From positions 772,004 to 836,003 of the forward strand of contig MNCI01017909.1 of the NCBI GenBank assembly GCA_015680685.1: a stretch of 64,000 bases of DNA, read 5' to 3'. The position numbers and the translations under genes were made by a program. Numbering within the stretch: position 1 is the first letter of the stretch; each line of letters starts with the position of its first letter. The notes under the pieces are model-generated. The model was given only the letters and a program-made list of their open reading frames with translations, ran no database searches and was not told the DNA's origin. This document shows positions 35,665-47,028 of this stretch, one piece after another. The DNA comes from Gnetum montanum (taxonomy: Eukaryota; Streptophyta; Gnetopsida; Gnetales; Gnetaceae).

Positions 35665-36720
35665 ATGGCTTCATCATCTACATCAAGCATCTTCAAAATC
35701 TAGAAGTTTCTCGATCTTAAGAGGAATTAGGCTTTTTCGAGTGGACTTAACCTAACAAACTACAAGTTAGCCTATACCAAATAGAAGCTTGACTACAACT
35801 TGACTTCCAATGTACTCAAACTCATGGTAGAGTATGAGTAGGCTTATAATCTATCATCTTTCCTTTCTGATCCTAATCATCTCATTGAGCTCAATGATGA
35901 GAAAGCTAATGATCTAGTAGATTTTATCATGGAACAAGACAAGATGTAGGAACAAGTTCATATATAGATTCAAAAGCTTAGTATGAAGAGCATCTTGGTC
36001 CTCATGTTACTTTTATGACAAGGATAAGAAATGTTGCTTTCAAATTAGACATCCATTTAACAAATGAAGATGAGAAGCAAACAACTAGGGAACTTGGCAA
36101 AAGTAACCCTCATTATCATCATATTCATCATGTTAACATCTCAGCTACTTAAAGTAGTGCACTTGGATCTATTTCATTTTCTACTGAACCATTCAGTATC
36201 CCTCTTACTACCACTCTGCGCTATCATCTCTTTCCATCTAATAATAATAGTAATTCACATTCTATTTTTTAGTCATCGATTTCACCCTTTAAGACCATTT
36301 TTTATTCCATTCCTTTTTCTCAACCCATTGTACCTCAATTTCAATCTTATCCATTATCTACTCCTACTTCATAGTCCTCTGGTGTTTCACAAGCAATAGT
36401 TGCTTTTTCTTTTCCTATATACCCATCTAATCCACTTTCGTTGGGTATACCTACCTCAACTCTAAGTGGTCCTATGCCTTATGTGTCATCTTTCCAAACT
36501 TCCTCACCAGATATTATTATTCCATCCCTAATTAATTCCCATGAAATAGATTTGCAACTACTTGTACTACTTAATGACATAATGTTCCATCTTCAAAGTA
36601 ATGAAGACAAAATAGCTAAGGTGATTAGCTTACAATGAAATGCTTCAATTTCCCTAAATAAGATCTTAAGTGATCCCATTATCTCTAAAATCCCTTTAAT
36701 AATCCTACCCAAGGTAATTT
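35665..36720 (+). pseudogene. Decayed gag-like frame of an unidentified retroelement
   Basis: From an ATG at 35665-35667 (M-A-S-S-S-T-S-S) a plus-strand reading continues with scattered stops through a helical, acidic stretch (H-L-I-E-L-N-D-E-K-A). It then shifts into a His/Asn/Ser/Pro/Tyr-rich low-complexity region and a helical end (36441-36638). This layout is common in plant retrotransposon gag, but no capsid or knuckle signature survives. It is not similar to gag of elements A-E. Confidence 0.3.
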
Positions 36721-36728
36721 TGTTACTA

Positions 36729-36986
36729 TTGGCGACCATTTGGCATCGCCAATGTTTTACCTAGGTCTCACGACTTAGGGTCATGGGAAATGAAGGTGTT
36801 CCTTCAAATAGAGTTTAGGTGCTTGATGATCTTCTGGCAACACCAAGGCCCAAATGCCTTCAAATAAACTTAGTAGTTATAGAATGAACTAAGCATGAGT
36901 GCGTGTTTGCTATTATGAATGTTGTAATACTATAATTGGCTATCATAAAAGAAATTTAGCTAACTTTGTCAAATACTGTGAGTCAT
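36729..36986 (-). repeat. Dispersed repeat X, copy 2 (inverted), cut by element D
   Basis: The reverse complement matches 2611-2876. The end at 36732-36757 contains ATTGGCGA and TCGCCAAT as perfect 8-bp arms around a 10-base loop. The other end is interrupted by insertion of element D. Confidence 0.6.
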
Positions 36987-37822
36987 TGATGAAGTACCTT
37001 CCTCAGGGTGCATCGATGGGATGCCATCAAAATGATCCCATTGACATGATCTTGTTGATGCATTGATGTGAACCTGTCGATGCAATGTCTTGTCTTGCCT
37101 ATAAATATGGCCTTACTAGCCACATTTATGACATCCATTCATTCGTAGCTAGCAGAACTCTTGTAGTTTTATGTTTCTAAAGTTAGAATATTTCTAAGTG
37201 CCCACAGTAGGAGTTGAGAAGTGTACAAATATTTATTCGAGCATTGTTGTACCTGAGCACCTTAGTGTAAATGACAATAAATACAAGCTTTCTTGATGAA
37301 CCTTACAACACTTAGCCTAATGTTTACGTTATGCATTTATTATTCAAGCACTTTACTTTAATGCATTTAATTAATTAATTCAGTGATAATTAAAGCACAT
37401 AAGTATGACCATCTCAAGCATACACTTAATGCTTGGTAATCATAGTTACTTTTAATGCTTAGTAATTGAGTAGTGTTGTAACATGTTCAATATGTGTATG
37501 AAAGATGGGAATGGATGCTTATGTTAAGACTAGTTAATCATCCGTTAGTGATCATATTAATTAAAAATTTAAATGATTAATTTCTAGAACTTAGGTGACT
37601 TAAAAAATAAACATAAAATGATAAAAATCATATGCCTCAGTTACGCTTAACCATACACTTGCACTTCACAAGTGAAACTGAGAAGAAAATGATCACACTT
37701 GTTAGATTCACTCCCTAAACCTAGTGTACTTAGAGAGCTAAAGTCTATATAATTTGACCAGATCACTTAGTGAATGCTAGTGATTCATATGGTTGGGTCT
37801 AGGGACTACTTGCTACTCATCA
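36987..37822 (+). repeat. 5' LTR of element D
   Basis: Length 836 bp, from TGATGAAGTA to ACTCATCA. TATAAATA box at 37100-37107. U3 at about 37005-37085 has repeated CATCGATG/GATGCATTGATG words, like elements B and F. Confidence 0.85.
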
Positions 37823-37823
37823 T

Positions 37824-37841
37824 TGATGCTATTGTCTGGGA
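37824..37841 (+). other. Primer-binding site of element D
   Basis: TGATGCTATTGTCTGGGA, one base after the LTR. It is a heavily decayed version of the tRNA-Asp complement, and its differences are transitions. Confidence 0.6.
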
Positions 37842-40420
37842 TTGGACCCAAGTCATCCGCTTGATAGGTGGGAATACTTACCAATTTTGTTGTCATGAAT
37901 ATCAATTTTTTGTAATCATTGTAAATCTGTACACTTGGGCACTTACTAGTATATACTCATCCCAATTAGTATTTGTCAAACTTCACCTTCATCTTGCATT
38001 AGGATGAATAGCTGTAGTGGATGGACATGGAGGGTAACATTGTCTCAATCGATCAATTCCTATGATGCTACTTCAAAATCATGAAATTGGGCATCTAGGT
38101 GCTTAATGTTGAATAAATTATGTAGGACCATGACTACCAAGATTATCATCCCACTAAAGCACAATGGAAGAAAGATCAACAATAGGAGATGCACTATGGG
38201 GCATCAAAGGAAAAATGGTCACAAATCCCTTGTTCTTGTTAGGCTAGAAGGAAGGTAAGGATCTCTTCTCTGGGTGTTCTCAAAACACTATCTTTCCTTC
38301 CTTATTTGATGAAGGAGGCCTAAACAAAATTTATAGTCCACTATAAATAATCTTAGTTTGGGAAAGAATGGATTGCATGACCATGGGGGCTCTAAAGGAG
38401 GGAGTTAAGGTAGGAATCAAGACAAGCACCAAGATAGTAGGCACCATCATAGTGGTAGCTCTACTCCTTCTTCACCTTTGAAATCCTCATCTTCTTCCTC
38501 TTCTAGCTCTGACCAAAGCTGTAGTGGATGTGACCATCATGGAGGTGATTAATGAGATAGAGATGATTACAGGGCTCATCAGAACAGTAGAACCAAGGGC
38601 ATGGATAATTAAGAGAGGTCCAACACCATGAATGAAGGGACAACAACAAAAATCATAGGCATCATGGCCATCACTGAGGCTATGACTATGATAAGCCTTT
38701 CCTTGCAACTAGGAATATGTTAAAAATTGTAAATGCCATGAGAATTTCAATGAGTCATGTGAAAGATAGTAGAATCAAACGATTGGATACGAATAATATC
38801 CCCAAGTTCAAAGTGGAATACAACTAAGATCCACAAAATCATCTTCAAGCCTTTCATGATGCATGTTTCTTATAGAACATTGAAAATGAATGGTAAAAGC
38901 TAAAGCTATTTCCAAGGACACTCATTAAGGAGGTTGAAAGCTCATATTTGTGCTTAGAACTAGAATCAATCAGACAATGGAGTATGATGCTTGAACTCTT
39001 CAATGATAAGTATTAAATGTACTTTTGAGGGCCTAATTTGAGGAAGTAGATCTAAGGATAAAGACAAGGAACACATGAATCCTTGGATGTGGCCATGGAT
39101 AGATATTACTCTCTATTGCATAGGTGCTTATGCCATGGATTTTCTCAAAGGGAGTAGCTTTGCCATATCATATATGGGCTCAAAATACAAATGAGGAGAA
39201 CTCTTGGGGTCTATGCCCAAGGAAGACTTTCAGAATTGAGGGTCCATCAAATTGAAAGGTTGATTAGTTAAGTGGCCAAAGAAGAAGGTGAGTTGAAAAA
39301 GAGGAAAAGTGTAGAGGAGTATAATCGAGATCCTTCCATTCAAAAAAGGGAAGTCCAATTTTGTAAAAATGAGAAGGAGGCACCTCTTGATGAAGTGGTG
39401 CAATGTAAAACCTTGTCAATCCAAAAATTTGTTTCTGAAATATTGGCCAAGGTAGATAAAATATGAGATTCTTTAGGTGAAAAATTCCAAAATATCGTTA
39501 GAATTACTAAAGAGTCCAAAGAGCAAGGTAGTGGTCATGATTGGAGGAGAATGAAAGAAGCTAAACATGCCCATCAAAGGGGTAAGGACAAAGCTACCAC
39601 TATTAAAGAGGTTGTGGAATCTAAGATAGATGATGATGGTGGGTGTGACATCTACTAATAAAAAAATCCTAAAGGATATTGCTGTATTGTGTTACACTTG
39701 CAGGAGTTTGGGGTGTTTGTGCTGAATCCTATATTAGCAAGAAGGCAAGCACCTAGGAGGTTGCCTTATCCTCAAGGTATCTACAAGTAGTTCCGCCAAC
39801 AACAAGCCTACTATCCAAGTGGAGCTCCACCCTAACCTCATGAGTAGTACTATTAGTGGTAGCATTCACAATTATAGGGGATGCTGCTACCAAGGCAACA
39901 ATTCCCTTATTGGAAGCCAGATCCATATGGATATGATGTTCAACAACCGATATCTATGCATGACTCTTCTAGTCACACATTTTTCCAACACCACTACTAT
40001 CCTTCTGAATACTACAGAGCTCAATCTTTATGAGGAAAATCCCCATTTATATTCTACCCTCCTCATCCTTTTGCACCTATACATCCATCCTCAACTCAAT
40101 TTCCACTAGCTCCATCCATGCGGGGTGAAATTCTTGCCCAGTTGTAGCAAAGAAACACCACAAGGGCTGTTATCTTACAACTAGCTTTCTAGATGAGTGG
40201 TTGGGAAAATAAACCCTAAAAAAGAACTTTCTTCCAAATCAATAGTCCTTTTAAGCCTTATATAGACAGATGTGGTTGATGACATTGCTTCTTCCTCATC
40301 ATCTACTACATCATTTAAGAGCCCTTCAAACCAAATGCCTCTGAAATTGCATATTGTCATGTTGACCCATGTGATCACTAATTGGATTGAGGCTAGTCAT
40401 CTTCCCAGGAAAAATTCTGA
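37842..40420 (+). pseudogene. gag of element D
   Basis: The plus-strand reading shows the N-terminal block (F-T-F-I-L-H, M-E-G-N-I-V) near 37970-38040. A Ser/His-rich region follows at about 38400-38700, then the capsid-like block near 38760-38940. A helical charged region lies at 39272-39466. The knuckle at 39654-39692 keeps Cys1 and Cys13 while Cys4 is Tyr and His8 is Asn. The Tyr/Pro-rich tail is at 39740-40170. Stops and frame shifts are abundant. The usual start M-S-S-S-H is not recognisable. Confidence 0.7.
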
Positions 40421-40900
40421 TCCTAAAAGTTCCATAATTTACTTGTAAATCACTAGGAAGGAGCCTTGAAAGTCTCTCTTGGACTCAAGTTTTAGTGTAA
40501 ATTTAATCTCCCATGAAATATACAAATCTTGGAACTTTCCTCCTCTCAAGAAAAGAAACATTCCTCTTACATTTGTGGATAAATCTATCACCATCCCCTT
40601 TTGATTGGTGGAGGACATTGTGACCATTCTCTATGGGTGGTCCTATCCTATTGACTTCCTAGTGATTCGTGTAGATAACTACAAGGGGAACTTTCCAATA
40701 ATCATGGGAAGGGCTTAGTTTAGCATAATAGATGCATGGTTGGGAATCAGAGATCTCTCCTTGAAAATTTTTAAGAAAAATGAAAAATTAAGAGAAAGCG
40801 TGTTCCATGCATCATGTATAGTGACACAGGGTGCAACTATGTGCAAAAATTATGGACCTTGAAAAGCACATTAGTCACAACATGTAGACAGTATGCCAAT
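40421..40900 (+). pseudogene. Protease of element D
   Basis: L-L-D-S-S-F-S-V-N-L-I-S-H-E near 40475 is the active-site loop with the catalytic Asp kept but Gly replaced. The downstream block near 40690 reads F-P-I-I-M-G-R-A. The enzyme would process Gag-Pol. Stops show it is dead. Confidence 0.65.
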
Positions 40901-42235
40901 GTGACAAAAATTTAAAGGTACTTATATGTAGTGGCCACAAAATAGGGGGGCATCCAATGGCTGATAGCTAATCCTAAGAGCAGCTCAACTTTATGCATGG
41001 AACAAATTAAGAGCCTTATAGGTTCCTATATTGAGGGCATGGACAAGATGGAGTAAATCTGTCGCCAACTCTTTGATGAACCTAATGATACTAATTAGGA
41101 AGGAATCAGAGATCCATGAAATTTTTAAATAGGAGCCTTTTGAGTTAAAAACTCTACTAGTTGAAATGGAATATGTTTTTTTGAAAAATGGCAAGCTAGT
41201 TATCATCAATGCCAACCTTGTTGCTATGTAGAAAAAGAAACTGTTGGAGGTGGTTACCAAATGGCCAACAATCTTTGCTTGGTCATATCCTAAACTCATT
41301 AAAATTGATCCTAGGATGTGCCAACATCGCATCTACATAGATCCTATTATTAATCCAAGGAGGTAGTCGTAGCAGTAGTTGAATTCCAAACTAAAGCAAA
41401 TTGTGAAGAGATTGAATAACTCCTCAAGATAGGGTTCATCTATCCCATTACAGATAAAGAGTGGGTTAGCCCAGTTATGATAGTGCCAAAGAAATATGGA
41501 AAATGAAGGATCTGCATTGATTTTAGGCTTTTGAATATGTCAACATACAAATATCATTTTCCATTGTCATTTTTGGACCAAGTGTTGGATATCGTTTATG
41601 GGCATTGCTACTACAACTTTCTAGATGGTTATAGTGGCTATAACCAAATTTAGATCGCACTAGAAGAGTAGGCCAAAACCACATTCATAAGTCCCTAGGG
41701 GACTTTTGAATATAGAAAGATGTTGTTGGGCCTATGCAATGCCCCTGCCACATTCCAATGCTTTGTCCTAAGCATCTTCTAATAATAGATTGGTAGCAGG
41801 GTGAAAGTCTTCATGGATGACTTCTCCACCTATGGGGCTACATTTGGGCAAGCCCTAGACCATCTTGAGCAAGCGTTGAAAAAGTGTCTAGAGATAAATC
41901 ATAGGATAAACTAGTAGAAAAGCCACTTGATGGTCTAGAAAGACATTGTGTTGGGGCACAAAATCTTAGAGAAAGGGATCAAGGTGGACCCTGAAAAAAT
42001 AATGATCATCCAAGGAATTACCAAACAGCCTAAAATTATTAAAGATGTGAGGTCATTTCTTAGACACATTGGCTACTATCGGAAATTCATTGATAATTTC
42101 TATAAGCTAAACTATTGGTAAAGCTAACAAAGAAGGATGCTTCATTTTTTTGGACCAAGAAATGCAAATGTGCATTCTAGTAGCTTAAAGAAAAGCTTGT
42201 AAGACCTCCAATTCTATGAGCACCTAATTGATCTA
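40901..42235 (+). pseudogene. PR-RT linker and reverse transcriptase of element D
   Basis: RT landmarks in order: W-V-S-P-V-M-I-V-P-K-K (41462), F-L-D-G-Y-S-G-Y-N-Q-I (41620), G-L-C-N-A-P-A-T-F-Q (41730), and the catalytic V-F-M-D-D-F-S-T-Y-G (41808-41838), intact. The connection domain follows to about 42160. Several TAG codons stand where relatives have Gln or Trp. Confidence 0.8.
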
Positions 42236-42640
42236 GATCCTTCCACATCATGACAGATGCATCAAATTATGCCTTGGAAGCTATGCTCACACAATTGGAT
42301 GATTTAAAACATCCTCACTATATCCACTGTATGAGCAGAAGCATTGTGGGTGAAAAGTTGAACTACACCATAACAGAAAAAGAATTGATGGCAATGGTGT
42401 TCACCTTGGAGAAATTTAGGCACTATGTGCTTGGGTATGAGATGTTTTTGCACACTGATCACAGTGCAATTCAATTCCTGATAAATAAACCAACGGTGAG
42501 CACCCATGTCATATAGTGGTTGGTGATCTTATAGGAATTCAATCTTACAATGGTGGATCAGAAGGAAATTAAGAACATGGTTGCTGATCAGTTGTCTCAG
42601 TTACAATGGGAAAACAAAGAGGAGGAAAGCCTACTTTCAG
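42236..42640 (+). pseudogene. RNase H of element D
   Basis: The open frame 42250-42516 holds T-D-A-S-N-Y-A-L, then E-K-E-L-M-A-M-V-F and H-T-D-H-S-A-I, so three acidic active-site residues are visible. The domain would degrade the RNA strand of the RNA-DNA hybrid. It sits directly after RT. The corresponding point in element B is where element A inserted. Confidence 0.8.
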
Positions 42641-44024
42641 ATTAGTTATTTTTATGACCTCCTCTTTATTTGGGCTTTAACTAAACAAATGCAACTAAAC
42701 CCAACTGGTATGATGGCATTCTTACCTATCTTCTTACTTAGGAGATGCCACAAGATTGGGATAATAGGAAGAAATTGTAGTTTCTTTACCAAGTAAAACA
42801 CTTCATGAAAATATATAGACATATTTACAATGTGTGTGTCGATGGCCTAGTTCGTTGGTGTGTACATGATGCTAATCAACTGCATGTGCTCCAAGATGCT
42901 CATGAGGGTCCTTGTGGGGGCCACTATGTTGGAAGATGCATGACCATTAAGATCCTCATGGTAGGGTTTTATTAGCCAACACTTTTCATGGATGCCCATC
43001 ACTTCATCCATTCTTGTGAATTTTACCAACATGATGGTGGAATGACTGCTCATATGGAAGGACCTTAGCAGTGGATCCAACAACTAGAGCCCTTCGATAT
43101 TTGGGGCATTGAGTTTATGGGTCCCATCACATCCATGTCAAATGGAAAGGCATACATCATAGTTGTTGTTGACTATTGTATGAAATGGTTAAAAGTTGTA
43201 GCCATCACTCATTGCATATCTTTTATGATTGCTCGATTTGTACAAAAGTATGTTGTAAAGAGGTTTAGGATGCCATGTGCACTTATTTCTAATAATGATA
43301 CTCATTTCATAGGCACTACCTTTTGAAAGCTCATGCAACACTTGGGGGTTGAACATAAATTAACAACACCCTACCACCCCCAAGGTAATGATCAAGCAAA
43401 GGTTACAAATAGAGAAATAGAAAAAATACTAATATGAGTTGTTAGTAAATATAGGAGGGATTAGAACACGAAACTCAACAATGTCCTTTGGGCATACTGC
43501 TTCACTTGGAAACTTCCTATTGACCACTCTCCCTATGAGTTTGTGTATAGAAAATTACTAACTCTTCCCATCCAAGTAGAGCTCCATACATTATCAACAA
43601 CATGTGATCTTGACCTTGACCTCAGTCTAGCAGAAAAGGAAGATTGATGAATCTCAACTTGTTAGACAAGAATTGATTGGTAACCCTATCATCTAACAAG
43701 CTACACAAGGCATTCAATAAACAATGTGATAACCTTAGGATAAGGAAAGTAAAATTTCAACTAGGAGATAGGGTCCTCTACTAGAACCCCACACACATAC
43801 CACAAAGAACTATTCCAAACATTGTCAGAAGGACCTTATGTTATTTATGAAACCTTTTCTTCTGGGGCCATCTTAATATATAAACTTGAAAGTCCAAATA
43901 TGAAATTGATGGTCAACATGTAACAAATGAAATATTTCCATGAGCCTAAGAGAGATAGTGATTAGAACACACCTCAACAAATGGACATGCACGTTCAATT
44001 TTTTAGATCTCCTCCTTCCAGCTT
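42641..44024 (+). pseudogene. Integrase of element D
   Basis: The HHCC zinc region is at about 42890-43035 (H-E-G-P-C-G-G-H; the Cys pair is partly lost). The core at 43090-43440 has Asp in V-V-V-D-Y-C, N-D-T-H-F where the second Asp context is altered, and N-R-E-I with the Glu. The C-terminal G-P/S-type module is near 43830. There is no chromodomain. The frame is broken by stops. Confidence 0.78.
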
Positions 44025-45984
44025 AGTTGTGGGGGAGATGGCCATCCATGCTGATCAATCAAAGTGGCTTCTTAGTTTTTTATTTTTTTATTTTTCACTT
44101 TTTTTTACATCATTTTTAGTACATTTTTCTCTTTCTTAAATATTTTACAATTTCTTCTATATTTTAATTTATTTGATTGAAATTTTTCTAATGTTTTCTT
44201 ATGGTTTATTTTTCTTTATTATTGCTAGGACTAAGTGCAATTATAGCTATTGATTGATGGTGGTTTGTACTCTAATGTTATTTGATTGCCAATGTCTGGA
44301 TTTTATCTTTGAATTTTGGCATTAATAACTAAGACATGATTTCTTTTTCATGATAATAGGTAGTGAGTCCATGTCATCCATCCATCTACAAAACTCTATG
44401 ATGTTTCCTTATTCTGGAAATATGTGGTCCCTTCTTAAATGAAACTTTCAAAGAACTTATGACCTTGGTAGTTTTCAAACTTGGGAAGAATTAAATGGAT
44501 GGACAAGGATGTTACTTCAAGGGAATTTGATGCTGTTTGCACTTACCTATCCTCTTGGGTGCATGATTATTCTCATGGATTTCTCACCATTCTATTGATG
44601 ACCAATAATAGGAAGCTAAAGTGTTTGCATGGTGTGGTTTCTATCAAAATTAAAAAAAAAACAAGAATGGAAATTCAAAGCACACCCCCTAGAAAAAATA
44701 ATGAGTTAAAGGCACTAGTTATGGGACTAGAAAGGAATGTTACCAATTCCTAAAGATCCCCTCTAACTAAGGCTCATCTCACTTCTTGCTTCTCTTTTAA
44801 GAAAGGTGATTGATTTGTAGGGATATTTGTGTGCCTTGAGGAGATGGACTAGTCTTGAAGTATCAATGCAAAGTCACTAAATGTGATTGGTTTTAATTTG
44901 GACTAAGGATGGACATTATCAGGTCATATTAACCACAAAACCACAAGGGACTTCATGTGACCACAATACAAGACTCCATTCCACTCTTCACCTCCTTTAC
45001 CTATGCTTCCCATAACTCACCTCACTGTCATTTTTCATGTTTTGTTTGATGTCTTAGTTTGATGTGTCAAAATTCTTAGGTAGTTTCTTATAGGATTTAG
45101 TCCTTAACTTTCCTAACCATTAATCATTCATAATGTTCACAGACTTCTTAGTTTGAGGGCATGCAAGGGCATTAAGGGCATGAGCCTGCTATGGAAAGGA
45201 CCCGCTGACATACTTCTTTGTTGGACTAGTTAAGTTTCTCATCCCTTAGACATTTTCACATTCAAATTATTTATGCTCCACGTCAATTGCGTCTAGTTTT
45301 GCACTTTTTAAAACATTTTCTCCAACCTTTTTCCCATAAAATCTTGTTTTTGTGAATTATCTAGCCCTCTTCGAGGATTTCTTCATGTTGTTGGCCTTTC
45401 TAAGTATCTATGAATCCTAATTCTATGAAAAACTCTTTATTTTCCTTCAAATTTTCAAAGGAAAAACTTTGTCTTTGATGTAGCCCCTGGCATCAACATG
45501 ACCTTGTATATGGGATCTCGTCGACATAGCCATAAAATTCTATAAATAGGATGTAACACTTTATTAATTTTCATCATTTTCTCTCAAATGGTGAAGGAGT
45601 TTTTGTAGTTTTTAAAGACCAGAACCTTCTAGAGCCCATAACTTTCACATTGCTTATATGATTAACCTCATTCTTTGTTCTTGCAGCTACTAGAGGTGAG
45701 CTCTACATCATGGAGGCCACAAACCTTATGTTTCTAATGAAAAATTTGTTGGAAATTTTCTAACTCCCACAAGATTTAAACAATAAAATAATATTAAAAT
45801 AATTAATTAATGAGCATTAAATGTTTCTAACAAACTTTGGGAGCCATCCAAGTAAAAATAATATTAAAACAATTAATCTACCATGATTGTAAATTAGCCA
45901 AGTGTAACTAATCCAAGAGACAAGGTACCTAAATGTTGTAAGTTACACATTAAATGCTAATCCTAGGTCATGTTGTGATTATAT
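44025..45984 (+). other. G-rich tract and noncoding spacer of element D
   Basis: It starts with TTGTGGGGGAGATGGCCATC (44026-44045), then T-rich runs and the conserved blocks (TTACTTCAAGGGA near 44512 and CCTGCTATGGAAAGGACCCG at 45186-45205). The frame 44481-44753 overlaps these blocks in a region that is noncoding in sister elements. Confidence 0.6.
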
Positions 45985-46026
45985 ATGGCACCAAGACCAA
46001 AACACCCATAGGAAGCAGGACCATCC
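45985..46026 (+). pseudogene. First codons of env-position ORF of element D, cut by element E
   Basis: The ATG at 45985-45987 begins M-A-P-R-P-K-H-P, matching the starts at 58267 (F) and 7022 (B). After about 14 codons the sequence passes into the LTR of element E. The rest of the ORF is not present to the right of E. Confidence 0.65.
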
Positions 46027-46874
46027 TAATGAATTGTGTTTAGATATGCTTTGATATCAGATACATGATATTGAAGCCTCGATATTAGACACCTAATATC
46101 AAATCCTAAGATGCGATGTTGAATATCCAATATTGCAGGGTATATGCTAGCCTATAAACATAGCACTTGGGCACATGATTTTCATAGTTTTTGGAATAGA
46201 GTAATGTAGTTCTTATAGTTTAGCCATTCCAATGTTGGAATATTTCTAAGTGCACATAGTAGAAGTCTGAGTGTGTACGGATCTTTATTCGAGCACTGAT
46301 GTACTTGAGCACAACAGTGTGACGAAAATAAAGATGAGCACTTTTGATAATCCTTGCAACACTGAGAATAGACTAATGTTTCCTTTAATGCATTTAATAT
46401 TCATGCACTTTACCTTAATGCATTTTAATTAAGAAATTAATTTCTAGTTGTTAATGAACACAAACACAACGACTTTGAGCATATGTGTAGCACTTGGTAA
46501 CCTAGAAATGCTTAATGTTTGGTAACCCAACAATGCTATATGCATTCAAGATGTGTCTAGAGAGTGGGAACGTGTACTTATGTTAGGTTAGCTAGGCAAT
46601 AGATTAATTAGATATAAATTCCTCTACCTTTCATTCTTGTTCTAGGCAATTAAACTTATAAAATATAAAATGATAAAAATCATATACCTCAGTTGCACTT
46701 AACCATATACTTGTACCTCATGAGTGGAACTGAGAAGAAAATGATCATTCCAATTAGATTTCACTTCTTAGAACTAGTGTACTTAGGAAGTTAAGGTCTA
46801 CGAAGTTTGACCAAATTGTGTGTGAATGCTTATGATTTGTATGGTTGGGCATAGGGGTACCTCACCACTCATCA
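46027..46874 (+). repeat. 5' LTR of element E
   Basis: Length 848 bp. It starts TAATGAATTG (3' copy TGATGAATCA) and ends CCACTCATCA. TATA box (TATAAACA) at 46153-46160. U3 at 46050-46135 has GATATC/GATATTAG words. In U5 are two GGTAAC-type motifs found in all the LTRs. Confidence 0.88.
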
Positions 46875-46875
46875 T

Positions 46876-46893
46876 TGGTATCATTGTTGAGAA
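46876..46893 (+). other. Primer-binding site of element E
   Basis: TGGTATCATTGTTGAGAA, one base after the LTR. It differs from the tRNA-Asp complement by transitions only. Confidence 0.55.
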
Positions 46894-47028
46894 CCCTTTA
46901 GTTGTTCCATGTGCTATCTAGGACTTAGTGAAAATTATTCAAAATCATTGGACTGAATCCCTAAGAGTCATATCATACTTTAAAATAACTACAACAAGCA
47001 CAGTGCATTTTTATTTTTCTAACGTAAA

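Larger units (their letters stand above)
36987..46026 (+). mobile_element. Element D: Athila-like element, 5' LTR through start of env-position ORF
   Basis: Plus-strand order: LTR, PBS, gag, protease, RT, RNase H, integrase, G-rich tract, spacer, and the first 14 or so codons of the env-position ORF, where element E is inserted. The remainder and the 3' LTR are absent, so no target duplication can be verified; the left flank is GTCAT. All genes are full of stops. Element D is inserted in repeat X. Confidence 0.85.

Noticed and set aside
35665-36720. Host gene
   Set aside because: Multiple stops and a frame change, low-complexity composition, and no intron signals.
36982-36986. GTCAT as target duplication of element D
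   Set aside because: The 3' LTR of D and its right flank are missing, so no second copy can be examined.
44481-44753. Plus-strand frame of 90 codons in the spacer of element D
   Set aside because: Not conserved as a frame in E or F at the same place.
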